64,000 nt of DNA from Flavicella sp965243265 (GTDB lineage Bacteria; Bacteroidota; Bacteroidia; Flavobacteriales; Flavobacteriaceae): contig CBDEUL010000010.1 in NCBI GenBank assembly GCA_965243265.1, forward strand, positions 1 to 64,000, written 5' to 3'. Positions 34,201-43,228 of this stretch are shown here, piece after piece. The position numbers and the translations under genes were made by a program. The first letter of the stretch is position 1, and each line of letters begins with the position of its first letter. The notes beneath the pieces were generated by a model. The model saw only the letters and a list, made by a program, of their open reading frames with translations, did no database searches and was not told the origin of the DNA.

Positions 34201-35672
34201 AAAATAAAATTATAGTTATAGGTTCTGGATTTTCTTCCTTGTCAGCAGCATGTTATTTGGCAAAAGAAGGATATGAAGTAGAAGTTCTAGAAAAGAACGA
34301 TTCTTTAGGGGGTAGAGCTTCACAATTTAAAAAAGACGGGTTTACCTTTGATATGGGGCCTTCTTGGTATTGGATGCCTGGGGTTTTTGAACGCTTTTTT
34401 GGTGATTTTGATAAAAAAGTATCAGACTATTATCAATTAGAAAAATTAAGTCCTGCTTATAGTGTTTATTTTGGAGTACAAGATGCGATAACCATAGGAG
34501 ATACCTTAGAAAAAATTTACGAAGCTTTTGAAAAGGAAGAGAAAGGAAGCGCTAAAAAGTTAAAAAAGTTTATAGATAAGGCTCGTAAAAACTATGAAAT
34601 AGCGATAGAAGATTTGGTGTACAACCCAGGAGTTTCGCCTTTAGAGCTGGTATCTACAAAAACAATGACAAATTTGCATCAGTTTTTTAGTACCATTTCT
34701 AGCGATGTTAGAGGTGCTTTTAAGAATCCAAGACTTATTGCGATTGTAGAGTTTCCAGTATTGTTTTTAGGAGCCAAACCATCAGACACTCCTTCTTTTT
34801 ATAGTTTTATGAACTATGCAGATTTTGGTTTGGGAACATGGCATCCTAAGGGAGGTATGTATGCTGTTGTTGAGGCTATGGTGAGTTTAGCCGTTTCGTT
34901 GGGGGTAAATTTTAAAACAAATAAAGCAGTAAAAGCTATAGAGGTTAATGAGGATTCGAAAGTTAAACGAGTACAACTTTGTGATGGAACACTGCTAGAA
35001 GCCGATACAATTGTTTCGGGTGCTGATTATCATCATACAGAACAGATGTTACCTCAAAAGCATAGACAATATTCAGAGGCTTATTGGAATAAGAAAGTAT
35101 TTGCGCCATCGTCTTTACTTTTTTATGTGGGATTTGATAAAAAAATAAAAAATGTCAACCATCATACCTTGTTTTTTGATGTTGATTTTGAAAAACACTC
35201 ACAAGTAATTTATGATACACCAGCATGGCCAGAAGAGCCTTTGTTTTATGCTAACTTTCCAAGTATAACAGACAGTTCCTTTGCGCCAGAAGGCAAAGAA
35301 TCGGGCTTTTTTTTAATTCCGTTAGCTCCAGATTTAGAAGATACACCTGAGCTAAGGGAACGTTATTTTGATCTGTTGATGAATCGCCTTGAAAAAATAA
35401 CTCATCAGAAAGTCAAAGATGCAATTTTGTTTAAAGAAAGCTTTTGTGTAAATGATTTTAAAGAACGTTACAATTCTTACAAAGGGAATGCTTACGGAAT
35501 GGCAAACACATTATTGCAAACGGCTTTTTTAAGGCCCAAGTTAAAAAGTAAACTTGTTGAAGGGCTTTATTTTACAGGCCAGTTAACCGTTCCTGGTCCT
35601 GGAGTTCCTCCGTCATTAATTTCAGGAAAATTAGTTGCAGAATTGATAGTAAAACATTGTAAAACAAAATAA
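34197..35672 (+). CDS. crtI: Phytoene desaturase
   Basis: The 491-residue CrtI-type flavoprotein converts phytoene stepwise to lycopene. The N-terminal dinucleotide fold is IVIGSGFSSLSAACYLAKEG followed by LEKNDSLGGRASQF, and the C-terminal signature GLYFTGQLTVPGPGVPPSLISGKLVAE is typical. Its ATGA overlaps the regulator stop. The enzyme is membrane-associated and works with CrtB downstream. Confidence 0.95.
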   Translation: MKNKIIVIGSGFSSLSAACYLAKEGYEVEVLEKNDSLGGRASQFKKDGFTFDMGPSWYWMPGVFERFFGDFDKKVSDYYQLEKLSPAYSVYFGVQDAITIGDTLEKIYEAFEKEEKGSAKKLKKFIDKARKNYEIAIEDLVYNPGVSPLELVSTKTMTNLHQFFSTISSDVRGAFKNPRLIAIVEFPVLFLGAKPSDTPSFYSFMNYADFGLGTWHPKGGMYAVVEAMVSLAVSLGVNFKTNKAVKAIEVNEDSKVKRVQLCDGTLLEADTIVSGADYHHTEQMLPQKHRQYSEAYWNKKVFAPSSLLFYVGFDKKIKNVNHHTLFFDVDFEKHSQVIYDTPAWPEEPLFYANFPSITDSSFAPEGKESGFFLIPLAPDLEDTPELRERYFDLLMNRLEKITHQKVKDAILFKESFCVNDFKERYNSYKGNAYGMANTLLQTAFLRPKLKSKLVEGLYFTGQLTVPGPGVPPSLISGKLVAELIVKHCKTK

Positions 35673-35675
35673 GTT

Positions 35676-36515
35676 ATGAAGCATATTTTTGATAAAGTCT
35701 CTTACATTGCAAGTAAGAATGTGACTAATGAGTATAGTACTTCCTTTTCTTTAGCAACAAAGATGCTAGGAAAATCAATCCGTCAAGACATATATAATAT
35801 TTATGGCTTTGTTCGTTTTGCAGATGAGATAGTAGATTCTTTCCATGATTATGATAAAGAAGCACTGTTTGACGATTTTGAAAAACAGATGTATGCAGCC
35901 ATAGAAAGTAAGATTAGTTTAAATCCAATATTAAATTCCTTTCAAGAAACCTACCATAAGTACAATCTCTCTATAGAAGAAGTAGAGGCTTTTATGAGGA
36001 GCATGCGTCTGGATTTAAAGAAAACAATCTATAAAACAAGAGACGAATACGAGGCTTATATTTACGGATCTGCGGATGTAGTAGGTCTTATGTGTTTACG
36101 GGTTTTTGTAAAAGGGGATGTTGAAAAATACGAGAACCTAAAATATGCGGCTATGAAATTGGGTTCGGCATTTCAAAAGGTGAATTTTTTAAGAGATTTA
36201 AAGGAGGACTTTGAAGTCTTGAATAGGACCTATTTCCCAAAGACGAATCTTAATGAGTTGGATGAGGTTTCTAAGGAAGCCATTATAGCAGATATTGAAA
36301 AAGATTTTGAAGAAGGGTATAATGGGATTGTGCGCCTTCCTATAGAGGCACGATTTGGTGTTTTTACAGCGTATAGGTATTACAGGCAATTGTTACTTAA
36401 GATTAGCAATACACCAGCAATGCAAATAAAATCAACACGTATTCGTATTTCAAATTCTAAAAAGATAGAATTGTTAACAAGAAGTTATGTAAAATATCAA
36501 TTAAATTTGCTGTAA
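35676..36515 (+). CDS. crtB: Phytoene synthase
   Basis: The 279-residue squalene/phytoene synthase joins two geranylgeranyl diphosphates into phytoene. The two metal-binding Asp motifs are visible as FVRFADEIVDS near residue 50 and VNFLRDLKEDF near residue 170. It starts 3 bases after crtI and its stop overlaps the crtZ start by one base (TAATG). Confidence 0.95.
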   Translation: MKHIFDKVSYIASKNVTNEYSTSFSLATKMLGKSIRQDIYNIYGFVRFADEIVDSFHDYDKEALFDDFEKQMYAAIESKISLNPILNSFQETYHKYNLSIEEVEAFMRSMRLDLKKTIYKTRDEYEAYIYGSADVVGLMCLRVFVKGDVEKYENLKYAAMKLGSAFQKVNFLRDLKEDFEVLNRTYFPKTNLNELDEVSKEAIIADIEKDFEEGYNGIVRLPIEARFGVFTAYRYYRQLLLKISNTPAMQIKSTRIRISNSKKIELLTRSYVKYQLNLL

Positions 36516-36961
36516 TGGAGATTCTTGTACACATAGTATTTTTTATCGCTACGTTTTTAGGAATGGAGTTTATGGCATGGTTTACGCACAAGTATGTGAT
36601 GCATGGTTTTTTATGGGTATTACATAAAGACCATCATCATAAAGATCATGACTCTTGGTTTGAGCGTAATGATGCCTTTTTTATTTTTTATGCTTTGGTA
36701 AGTATTGGTTGTTTCCTCTTGTGGAAATATGATATTTTTCAGTATGGGCTGGCAGTGGGTATTGGAATATTTGCTTACGGACTTACGTACTTTTTAGTAC
36801 ATGATATTTTTATACACAGAAGATTTAAGCTGTTTAGAAATGCCAATACACGTTATGCAAAAGCAGTACGTAGAGCCCATAAAATGCATCACAAACACCT
36901 AGGAAAAGAAGGAGGGGAGTGCTTTGGAATGCTTTTGTTCCCTTACAAGTATTTTAAATAA
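36515..36961 (+). CDS. crtZ: Beta-carotene hydroxylase
   Basis: The 148-residue di-iron membrane hydroxylase adds 3-hydroxyl groups to beta-carotene to give zeaxanthin. The histidine clusters HKYVMHG, HKDHHHKDH, FIHRRF and RRAHKMHHKH are complete. It has three to four membrane helices. No CrtW ketolase gene is present, so zeaxanthin is the predicted end product of this operon. Confidence 0.95.
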   Translation: MEILVHIVFFIATFLGMEFMAWFTHKYVMHGFLWVLHKDHHHKDHDSWFERNDAFFIFYALVSIGCFLLWKYDIFQYGLAVGIGIFAYGLTYFLVHDIFIHRRFKLFRNANTRYAKAVRRAHKMHHKHLGKEGGECFGMLLFPYKYFK

Positions 36962-36976
36962 ACCAGCACACTTATT

Positions 36977-37672
36977 ATGTTGAAGAGTTTGTATCTTTTG
37001 TTAAATGTAGGATCTTTACTTGTTCCTTTTTTGGTGAGCTTTCACCCTAGATTGAAATTTTATAAAAAATGGAAATCCCTGCTTTTTTCTATACTTATTG
37101 TTACAACGGTATTTATTATTTGGGATATTGTGTTTACAGACTTGGGTGTGTGGGGGTTTAATCTAGTTTATTTGTTGGGAGTAGATTTGGTGAATTTACC
37201 AATAGAAGAATGGCTTTTTTTTATTTGTATACCTTATGCTTGTGTGTTTACATACTATTCATTGTATGAGATTTTTCCTGATTTTAATTATGCTAATTCT
37301 GTTTTTAAAACAGTGATAGGAGTCCTTTTTTTTACAGGAATTTGTATGATTCTTTTTTTCTTTGAGAGAATCTACACTTTCATCAATTTCTCAACTTTTT
37401 TACTGGTTTTGATGGTGGGTTATGTATACAATAGGGAGCTTTTAAAACGTTTTTTACCTGTGTTTCTAGTAATTTTAATTCCTTTTTTTGGGGTGAATGG
37501 TGTTTTAACTGGAACCTTTATTCAAGATCAAGTAGTTTGGTATAATGATGCTGAAAATTTAGGAGTTCGTATGGGGACAATTCCTGTAGAAGATATTTTT
37601 TATGCTTTTTCAATGCTTTTTGGAAACCTCTTTTTGTTAGAGTATTTTGAGAAGAAGAGGAAAACGGTTTAG
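36977..37672 (+). CDS. Lycopene cyclase domain protein (CrtYcd type)
   Basis: The 231-residue polytopic protein has the two repeated cyclase half-motifs of the CrtYc/CrtYd family: VNLPIEEWLFFICIPYACVF and GTIPVEDIFYAFSMLFGNLF. It would close the beta rings of lycopene, the step missing between CrtI and CrtZ. It is the last gene of the operon, 15 bases after crtZ, and a terminator follows. Confidence 0.9.
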   Translation: MLKSLYLLLNVGSLLVPFLVSFHPRLKFYKKWKSLLFSILIVTTVFIIWDIVFTDLGVWGFNLVYLLGVDLVNLPIEEWLFFICIPYACVFTYYSLYEIFPDFNYANSVFKTVIGVLFFTGICMILFFFERIYTFINFSTFLLVLMVGYVYNRELLKRFLPVFLVILIPFFGVNGVLTGTFIQDQVVWYNDAENLGVRMGTIPVEDIFYAFSMLFGNLFLLEYFEKKRKTV

Positions 37673-37678
37673 AGATAA

Positions 37679-37720
37679 AAAAAACAAGGACTAGAATAAA
37701 AATTCTAGCCCTTGTTTTTT
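37679..37720. terminator. Bidirectional terminator after the carotenoid operon
   Basis: A long hairpin (AAAAACAAGG-CTAGAAT / ATTCTAG-CCTTGTTTTT with one A-C mismatch) ends in a T run. It lies between the convergent lycopene cyclase and YceI genes. Confidence 0.85.
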
Positions 37721-37734
37721 ATTGTGTTTTAGAC

Positions 37735-38346
37735 TTATTTTTTAGAGAAGTGTACTGTAATGTCAATAGCCACTTCATTCCATGTTTTACTTACTCCGTC
37801 AGCACCTTTGTGTAGTTCAAAACAAGCTTCGTTTAAAGAAGCAACAGCAGCTTGTGCTTGCCAAGTATCTAAATTCATAATTGATTTTATCTCAATTGTT
37901 TTTTCTCCTGTCGTGTATGTGAAATTTAATTTTTCAATAACACCGTTCATAGAGAAATCAACATATCCAGAAGTTTTATCTGTAAGGTGAATTGTACCTG
38001 ATAATAATTCAGTGTTTTTCATAACCCCAAAGAAAAGGTTCTGTAATTTAGAATCTCTACTTGGGTTGTTAGAGAAAATACTACTTACAGGAATAGAAAA
38101 CTCAACACCATTTAAGGCTTCTGTTAAAGTAGCTCCACTTTTAGTTTTTGTAATGTTTAAGGTTGTAAATTTTCCTTTAACGGGTACTTTGTCTGTAGTT
38201 TTAAAAGCAGTCCAGTTAATAGCTGTATTGTATTTGTTTACTGTGTATTGTGTAGCAGTAATTTCTTTTTTCTTTTCTTCTTTTTTACAGGCAGAAAAAT
38301 TTAAAGCTATAAGTACAAAAAGAATGGATGTAATTGTTTTTTTCAT
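37735..38346 (-). CDS. YceI family lipoprotein
   Basis: The 203-residue protein has a lipoprotein signal with lipidated Cys20 (IALNFSAC) followed by KKEEKKK. Its body fits the YceI lipocalin-like fold (YTVNKYNTAINWTAFKT, FSIPVSSIFSNN, TGSGYVDFS-type strands). YceI proteins bind isoprenoid chains such as those of quinones; the precise cargo here is unknown. It is 8 bases downstream of the acyl-CoA-binding protein gene, the last gene of the leftward operon. Confidence 0.9.
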   Translation of the reverse strand: MKKTITSILFVLIALNFSACKKEEKKKEITATQYTVNKYNTAINWTAFKTTDKVPVKGKFTTLNITKTKSGATLTEALNGVEFSIPVSSIFSNNPSRDSKLQNLFFGVMKNTELLSGTIHLTDKTSGYVDFSMNGVIEKLNFTYTTGEKTIEIKSIMNLDTWQAQAAVASLNEACFELHKGADGVSKTWNEVAIDITVHFSKK

Positions 38347-38354
38347 GGTTTTTA

Positions 38355-38621
38355 TTATTTGGTATGTAAGTTAACAAGTTCTATATATTTTTTTTTCGCA
38401 TCTTCAGAAGAGATTCCCTTTAGCTGCATCCATGCATTAAACTTAAAAGCATTTCTAACGCCTCCGTTTGCTATATTGGCATTAAATGAAAAGTTATCCC
38501 CTTTAGTAGCTTGTTTGTAGTAAGCATAAAATTCTAACATGACGTCTTGTGGTAGTTTTTCGGTCATGTTTGAAGCTGTTTCTACAGCTTCGTTGAATTT
38601 CTGATTTAAGTCTTTTTCCAT
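38355..38621 (-). CDS. Acyl-CoA-binding protein
   Basis: The 88-residue four-helix protein matches ACBP, which buffers and carries long-chain acyl-CoA in the cytosol. The ligand-contact segment FYAYYKQATKGDN and the helix NAFKFNAWMQLKGISSEDAKKKYIELV are typical. Its position behind cdsA and psd places it with phospholipid synthesis. The gap to psd is 25 bases. Confidence 0.92.
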   Translation of the reverse strand: MEKDLNQKFNEAVETASNMTEKLPQDVMLEFYAYYKQATKGDNFSFNANIANGGVRNAFKFNAWMQLKGISSEDAKKKYIELVNLHTK

Positions 38622-38646
38622 AGGAAACTTGATCTATGTGTTCTTA

Positions 38647-39297
38647 CTAAATAGTAGCAATAATATCTTCAGCTCCTTTTACTACTTGGTTTAGTTCTAC
38701 GTTTACTTTTGAGTTTAAAGGTAAAAATAAATCTACTCTTGAACCAAATTTAATAAAACCAGCATCTGTACCTTGTTCAACAACCATGTCCTTTTTCGCA
38801 TAGTTTACAATTCGTCTAGCTAATGCTCCTGCAATTTGACGGTATAAAACCTCTCCAAAAACTTTATTTTCGATAACAACTGTAGTTCTTTCATTTTCTT
38901 CAGATGCTTTCGGGTGCCATGCAACAAGGTATTTTCCTGGATGGTATTTGCTAAATTTTACAATACCACTTAATCCGTACCTTGTAACGTGTACGTTTAA
39001 AGGAGACATAAAAATAGATACTTGAAGTCTTTTTTCCTTAAAATATTCAGGTTCATATACCTCTTCAATAACAACTACTTTTCCATCAACAGGAGAAACA
39101 ACATGAGAGTCGCTTAATTTTGTAGCTCTTTTAGGGTTTCTGAAAAATTGTAAAATTAATATTAGTACAACTAATAATGTTAAGTATAGAATACCTTGTA
39201 GCCAAGGTATTTGAATAAAATGATCTGTTAGAAGTACACCTGCTGTAATACTAATTAATGTGATTCCGATAATAACAAAGCCTTCTTTATGAAACAT
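38647..39297 (-). CDS. psd: Phosphatidylserine decarboxylase family protein
   Basis: The 216-residue protein belongs to the short PSD class, which makes phosphatidylethanolamine and matures by self-cleavage to a pyruvoyl enzyme. Two N-terminal helices anchor it. The blocks VVSPVDGKVVVIEEV and the cleavage region FIKFGSRVDLFLP (Gly-Ser, then Arg) are intact; GSR in place of GST/GSS is normal for this class. The start overlaps cdsA by 11 bases, so the pair is coupled. Confidence 0.93.
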   Translation of the reverse strand: MFHKEGFVIIGITLISITAGVLLTDHFIQIPWLQGILYLTLLVVLILILQFFRNPKRATKLSDSHVVSPVDGKVVVIEEVYEPEYFKEKRLQVSIFMSPLNVHVTRYGLSGIVKFSKYHPGKYLVAWHPKASEENERTTVVIENKVFGEVLYRQIAGALARRIVNYAKKDMVVEQGTDAGFIKFGSRVDLFLPLNSKVNVELNQVVKGAEDIIATI

Positions 39298-40108
39298 TTT
39301 CTAACGTGATTTTTAAATAAATATAAATTATAGGTGCAGCAAAGATAATACTATCCAATCGATCAATGACACCTCCATGACCTGGAATTATTTTTCCACT
39401 ATCTTTTACCCCTGTTTGTCTTTTAAACATAGAAGCTATTAAATCTCCTAAAACTCCAAAGATAGCTATTATACCACCAATAACCATCCATTGTGTGGTT
39501 GTAAGTATTTCAAAATTTATTGAAATTACATAAGCGATAATAATGGTTGAAATAAGGCCTCCTAAAAAGCCTTCAATTGTTTTTTTAGGGGAAATACGCT
39601 CTAGTAATTTGTTTTTACCAATAGTAACTCCTGTTAAGTAAGCAAACGTATCATTAGACCAAATAAGTATGAAAACACCTAATATAATACTGCTTTCAAA
39701 GGTGTTATTTGTATTGGTAAAAGGAAGTTTACAGATAATTATAAATGGAATAGAGACATAAGTTACGGTTAGTAACATTTTACCTATTTCATCAATGGCA
39801 ATTCTGTTTTTACTAAATAATTGTTCTATAAATATACCTGTAACTGTAATTATTAAACCAGCTTCTAATATACTAGTGCTTAAGGGGGCTGTAGTACTTA
39901 GGTTAAAACTTATAAAACCAAAGAGAATGGAGGCTATGATATAGCTCCAAAAAGATTGGATGCGAAGCATTTTAGAAATCTCAAATACACTTACAAGCAT
40001 AAAAGCATAAAAAATGGCAAAAAAGGTATATTGATTATATACAATACAAAAAATGAGTAGTGCTACAAATAATATTCCCGAAATTGCTCTAGTAAGCATA
40101 TTGTTCAT
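39287..40108 (-). CDS. cdsA: Phosphatidate cytidylyltransferase
   Basis: CdsA makes CDP-diacylglycerol from phosphatidic acid and CTP in the inner membrane. The 273-residue protein has about seven or eight helices and the C-terminal signature KRQTGVKDSGKIIPGHGGVIDRLDS. The preceding block SNDTFAYLTGVTIGK is also conserved. It sits between the LUD gene (2-base gap) and psd (overlap). Confidence 0.95.
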   Translation of the reverse strand: MNNMLTRAISGILFVALLIFCIVYNQYTFFAIFYAFMLVSVFEISKMLRIQSFWSYIIASILFGFISFNLSTTAPLSTSILEAGLIITVTGIFIEQLFSKNRIAIDEIGKMLLTVTYVSIPFIIICKLPFTNTNNTFESSIILGVFILIWSNDTFAYLTGVTIGKNKLLERISPKKTIEGFLGGLISTIIIAYVISINFEILTTTQWMVIGGIIAIFGVLGDLIASMFKRQTGVKDSGKIIPGHGGVIDRLDSIIFAAPIIYIYLKITLENVS

Positions 40109-40110
40109 AG

Positions 40111-40701
40111 TTATAGATCTTCAAATAAAAGTAAGTATAAGTTTTTAGAATTGCTGTTTTCAAGAGCAATGAAATTATCAGCATCTAATTCTTTGGAATA
40201 GTTATTTATAGCGCAAATATTAGTTGGTATTGGAGTACAATTACTTTTTATTCCTGTAAGCCCTTCTCCCATATTTTTTACAAGTTGACTTGTTTTTGCA
40301 TATACTATAAAATTTGAAGACAGTTCGTAAAGTTTATTGTCTTTCAATTGATTAGAAGACAGTAGAATGCCTCCTGAATCAGATATTAAGTGTTCGCAAT
40401 CTATAAAAACAGGACTTTTAGAAGATCTTTCAGTTTCAATAGAAACAGTAAGATTTTTATAAAATTCTGTTAGTTGAGGGCTGTTGATATTTGTTAAGCT
40501 ATTCCATGAGTTCTCAAGCAGAATACCTTTAAGGTTTTCTATAAGCTCGCTTTTTTGAGTGCAGTATAAAAATTTACCTCCTTTTTGGATGAAGTTATGA
40601 ACAAATAAATCATCTGTAGATAGAGATACAGGTTGCTCCTGTATTTTTTTATCTACAGATGATTCTTTTTTGTTTTTAAAAAATTTCTTTAAAAAACTCA
40701 T
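40111..40701 (-). CDS. LUD domain-containing protein (LutC/YkgG-like)
   Basis: The 196-residue protein has a lysine-rich N-terminus (MSFLKKFFKNKKESS) and a LUD-type domain, with the block ISDSGGILLSSNQLKDNK resembling the LutC signature. LutC-type proteins usually belong to lactate-utilisation operons; no lutA or lutB is here. The gene is squeezed between ftsH and cdsA, a position I recall as common in flavobacteria, so a different role is likely. It has no signal peptide. Confidence 0.75.
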   Translation of the reverse strand: MSFLKKFFKNKKESSVDKKIQEQPVSLSTDDLFVHNFIQKGGKFLYCTQKSELIENLKGILLENSWNSLTNINSPQLTEFYKNLTVSIETERSSKSPVFIDCEHLISDSGGILLSSNQLKDNKLYELSSNFIVYAKTSQLVKNMGEGLTGIKSNCTPIPTNICAINNYSKELDADNFIALENSNSKNLYLLLFEDL

Positions 40702-40743
40702 TTAAAGTTTATACTATAGTTAATGAGGGATAGTTTGTACTAC

Positions 40744-42735
40744 TTACTCTTCAATAACTTTGTTGTCGTTGTTTTCTGTAGTAGTTTGTTCTTCTACAGG
40801 AGTATCGTTTGCTGCTTCTAGTTCTTCGAAAGGACGCTTTCCAAAAATATCAATCAAATCGTCTTTAAAGATAACTTCTTTTTTTAGTAAAAGCTCAGCT
40901 AAAGTAACCAATTTGTCTTTGTTTTCAGTTAAGATATCAATAGCTCTTTGGTATTGAGTTTCAATAATGTTAGAAATTTCTTCGTCAATAACTTTTGCAG
41001 TTTCTTCACTATAAGGTTTAGAAAAACTGTATTCACTTTGTCCAGAAGAATCATAATAAGTAATATTTCCTATCTTCTCGTTTAAACCGTAAACACTAAC
41101 AATTGCTTTTGCTTGTCGAGTAACTTTTTCAAGATCATTTAAAGCTCCTGTAGAAATAGAGTTAAACATTACTTTTTCTGCAGCTCTACCTGCTAAGGTA
41201 GCACACATTTCGTCAAGCATTTGTTCTGTTTGAACAATCATTCTTTCTTCAGGTAAATACCAAGCGGCACCCAATGATTGACCTCTAGGTACAATGGTTA
41301 CTTTAATTAGAGGAGCAGCATGTTCTAACATCCAGCTAGCTGTTGCGTGACCAGCCTCGTGATAAGCAATTCTTTTTTTCTCTTTTGCAGAGATAATTTT
41401 GTTCTTCTTTTCTAATCCACCAACAATTCTATCTACAGCATCTAAGAAATCTTGATTTTGTATTTTTTTATTTCCTTTTCTAGCAGCGATTAAGGCAGCT
41501 TCATTGCATAAGTTTGCAATATCGGCTCCAGAAAAACCAGGAGTTTGTTGAGATAAGAATTCTGAGTTTACATCTTTACCTAATTTCAATGGTTTCATAT
41601 GCACATCAAAAATAGCTTTACGTTCATTTAAGTCAGGTAAATCAACAAAAATTTGTCTGTCAAACCTACCCGCACGCATTAAAGCTTTATCAAGTACATC
41701 AGCTCTGTTGGTTGCAGCCAATACAATTACATTTGTATCGGTTCCAAAACCATCCATTTCTGTCAACAATTGGTTTAATGTGTTTTCTCTTTCATCATTA
41801 CCACCAGTCATGTTGCTTTTTCCTCTAGCTCTACCAATAGCATCAATTTCATCAATAAAGATAATTGAAGGGGATTTTTGTTGTGCTTGTTTGAATAAAT
41901 CTCTAACACGAGAAGCACCAACACCTACAAACATTTCAACAAAATCGGAACCAGATAAAGAGAAGAAAGGAACTCCAGCTTCACCAGCTACTGCTTTTGC
42001 TAACAAAGTTTTTCCTGTTCCAGGAGAACCAACTAATAAGGCTCCTTTAGGAATTTTACCTCCTAATGAAGTGTATTTTTCAGGCATTTTTAAGAAGTCA
42101 ACAATTTCTTGTACTTCCTCTTTAGCACCCTCAAGTCCAGCTACATCTTTAAATGTAACTTTTACTTTTTGATCTTGATCAAATAATTTGGCTTTTGATT
42201 TTCCGATGTTGAAAATTTGTCCACCACCTGCACCTGGAGCTCCACCAGAAGACATACGGCGCATAAAGAAAATCCATAAACCAATTAAAAATATAAAAGG
42301 TAAATAAGATAAAATAGTATCGAACAAGTCAGTACGCTCGTCGTTCATTTTATCAAAAGTTAATCCATTATCAGTTTTTGCCTCTTCTAGCTTTTTTTCA
42401 AAGTTTTGAAGGTCTCCAAAATTGTATTCAAAAACGGGATTGTTTTTGTTGAAAAAAGGAGCAGCTACCTGCTTTTTGTATTCTTCTTTTGTAAAGGCAT
42501 CTTCTTTTAAATAAATTTGAGCAATACTTCTGTTTAGAATAATGATTTTTGAGATATCATTGCTTTCTAAAACTGTATTGAATTTATTTTGAGTGATTTC
42601 TTTTTGAAGAGAGTTTCCACTATTGAAATATTGGAATATCAATAATAAAACAAACAACCCTCCGTAAATCCAATAGAAATTGAATTTAGGTTTGAAGTTC
42701 GAGTCTTTAAGATTCCCCTTTTTATTATTTGCCAT
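40744..42735 (-). CDS. ftsH: ATP-dependent zinc metalloprotease FtsH
   Basis: The hexameric inner-membrane AAA+ protease degrades membrane and regulatory proteins. The 663 residues include two N-terminal helices (about 22-40 and 140-160) around a periplasmic domain, Walker A GSPGTGKT at 236-243, Walker B IIFIDEIDAIG, the second region of homology NRADVLDKALMRAGRFDRQ, and the zinc site HEAGH (His459, Glu460, His463). It follows rsfS by 34 bases and heads into the LUD and phospholipid genes. Confidence 0.97.
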   Translation of the reverse strand: MANNKKGNLKDSNFKPKFNFYWIYGGLFVLLLIFQYFNSGNSLQKEITQNKFNTVLESNDISKIIILNRSIAQIYLKEDAFTKEEYKKQVAAPFFNKNNPVFEYNFGDLQNFEKKLEEAKTDNGLTFDKMNDERTDLFDTILSYLPFIFLIGLWIFFMRRMSSGGAPGAGGGQIFNIGKSKAKLFDQDQKVKVTFKDVAGLEGAKEEVQEIVDFLKMPEKYTSLGGKIPKGALLVGSPGTGKTLLAKAVAGEAGVPFFSLSGSDFVEMFVGVGASRVRDLFKQAQQKSPSIIFIDEIDAIGRARGKSNMTGGNDERENTLNQLLTEMDGFGTDTNVIVLAATNRADVLDKALMRAGRFDRQIFVDLPDLNERKAIFDVHMKPLKLGKDVNSEFLSQQTPGFSGADIANLCNEAALIAARKGNKKIQNQDFLDAVDRIVGGLEKKNKIISAKEKKRIAYHEAGHATASWMLEHAAPLIKVTIVPRGQSLGAAWYLPEERMIVQTEQMLDEMCATLAGRAAEKVMFNSISTGALNDLEKVTRQAKAIVSVYGLNEKIGNITYYDSSGQSEYSFSKPYSEETAKVIDEEISNIIETQYQRAIDILTENKDKLVTLAELLLKKEVIFKDDLIDIFGKRPFEELEAANDTPVEEQTTTENNDNKVIEE

Positions 42736-42769
42736 AGATGTTTAATTCAGAAATTACTAAATAGGTTAG

Positions 42770-43141
42770 TTATAGAGAAGAAGAAATTTTGGTAATGTTT
42801 GCATCACCCCAAAGACTTTCTATGTCGTAGAATTCTCTAATAGGTTTTTGAAATACGTGCACAACAACGTTTACGTAGTCAACCAATATCCATTCAGCAA
42901 CAGATTCACCTTCAACATGCCAAGCTTTTTCTTGCAATTCTTTACCAATCATTTTTTGAACAGAATTAGCAATAGCTTTTACTTGTGTGTTTGAGTTTCC
43001 AGAACAAACAACAAAATAATCACAAACGGTATTTTCAATATCTCTTAAGTCTAGCAGTTGTATATCTTCACCTTTTACCTCTTCAATTGCCTTAATGGCT
43101 GTACTAATTAGTTGATCAGCACTTGTATTTTTTTTAGACAT
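42770..43141 (-). CDS. rsfS: Ribosome silencing factor RsfS
   Basis: The 123-residue RsfS/YbeB/Iojap protein binds ribosomal protein uL14 and blocks subunit joining in starvation. DYFVVCSGNSNTQVKAIANSV and WILVDYVNVVVHVFQKPIREFYDIESLW are family signatures. It is the first gene of the leftward ftsH operon, divergent from birA. A CAAAGTTA -7 element lies at 43163-43170. Confidence 0.94.
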   Translation of the reverse strand: MSKKNTSADQLISTAIKAIEEVKGEDIQLLDLRDIENTVCDYFVVCSGNSNTQVKAIANSVQKMIGKELQEKAWHVEGESVAEWILVDYVNVVVHVFQKPIREFYDIESLWGDANITKISSSL

Positions 43142-43162
43142 TAAATTTCATTTAATTTGCAA

Positions 43163-43170
43163 CAAAGTTA
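43163..43170 (-). promoter_or_regulatory. Possible -7 element of the rsfS-ftsH operon
   Basis: CAAAGTTA is TAACTTTG on the minus strand, matching TAnnTTTG, with a leader of about 15 bases to rsfS. A TTG at the -33 position was not found. Confidence 0.45.
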
Positions 43171-43228
43171 TTGTTTTTTTACTTACGAACATACTATATT
43201 ATAACCTTGTTTTTATTATATTTCTTAT

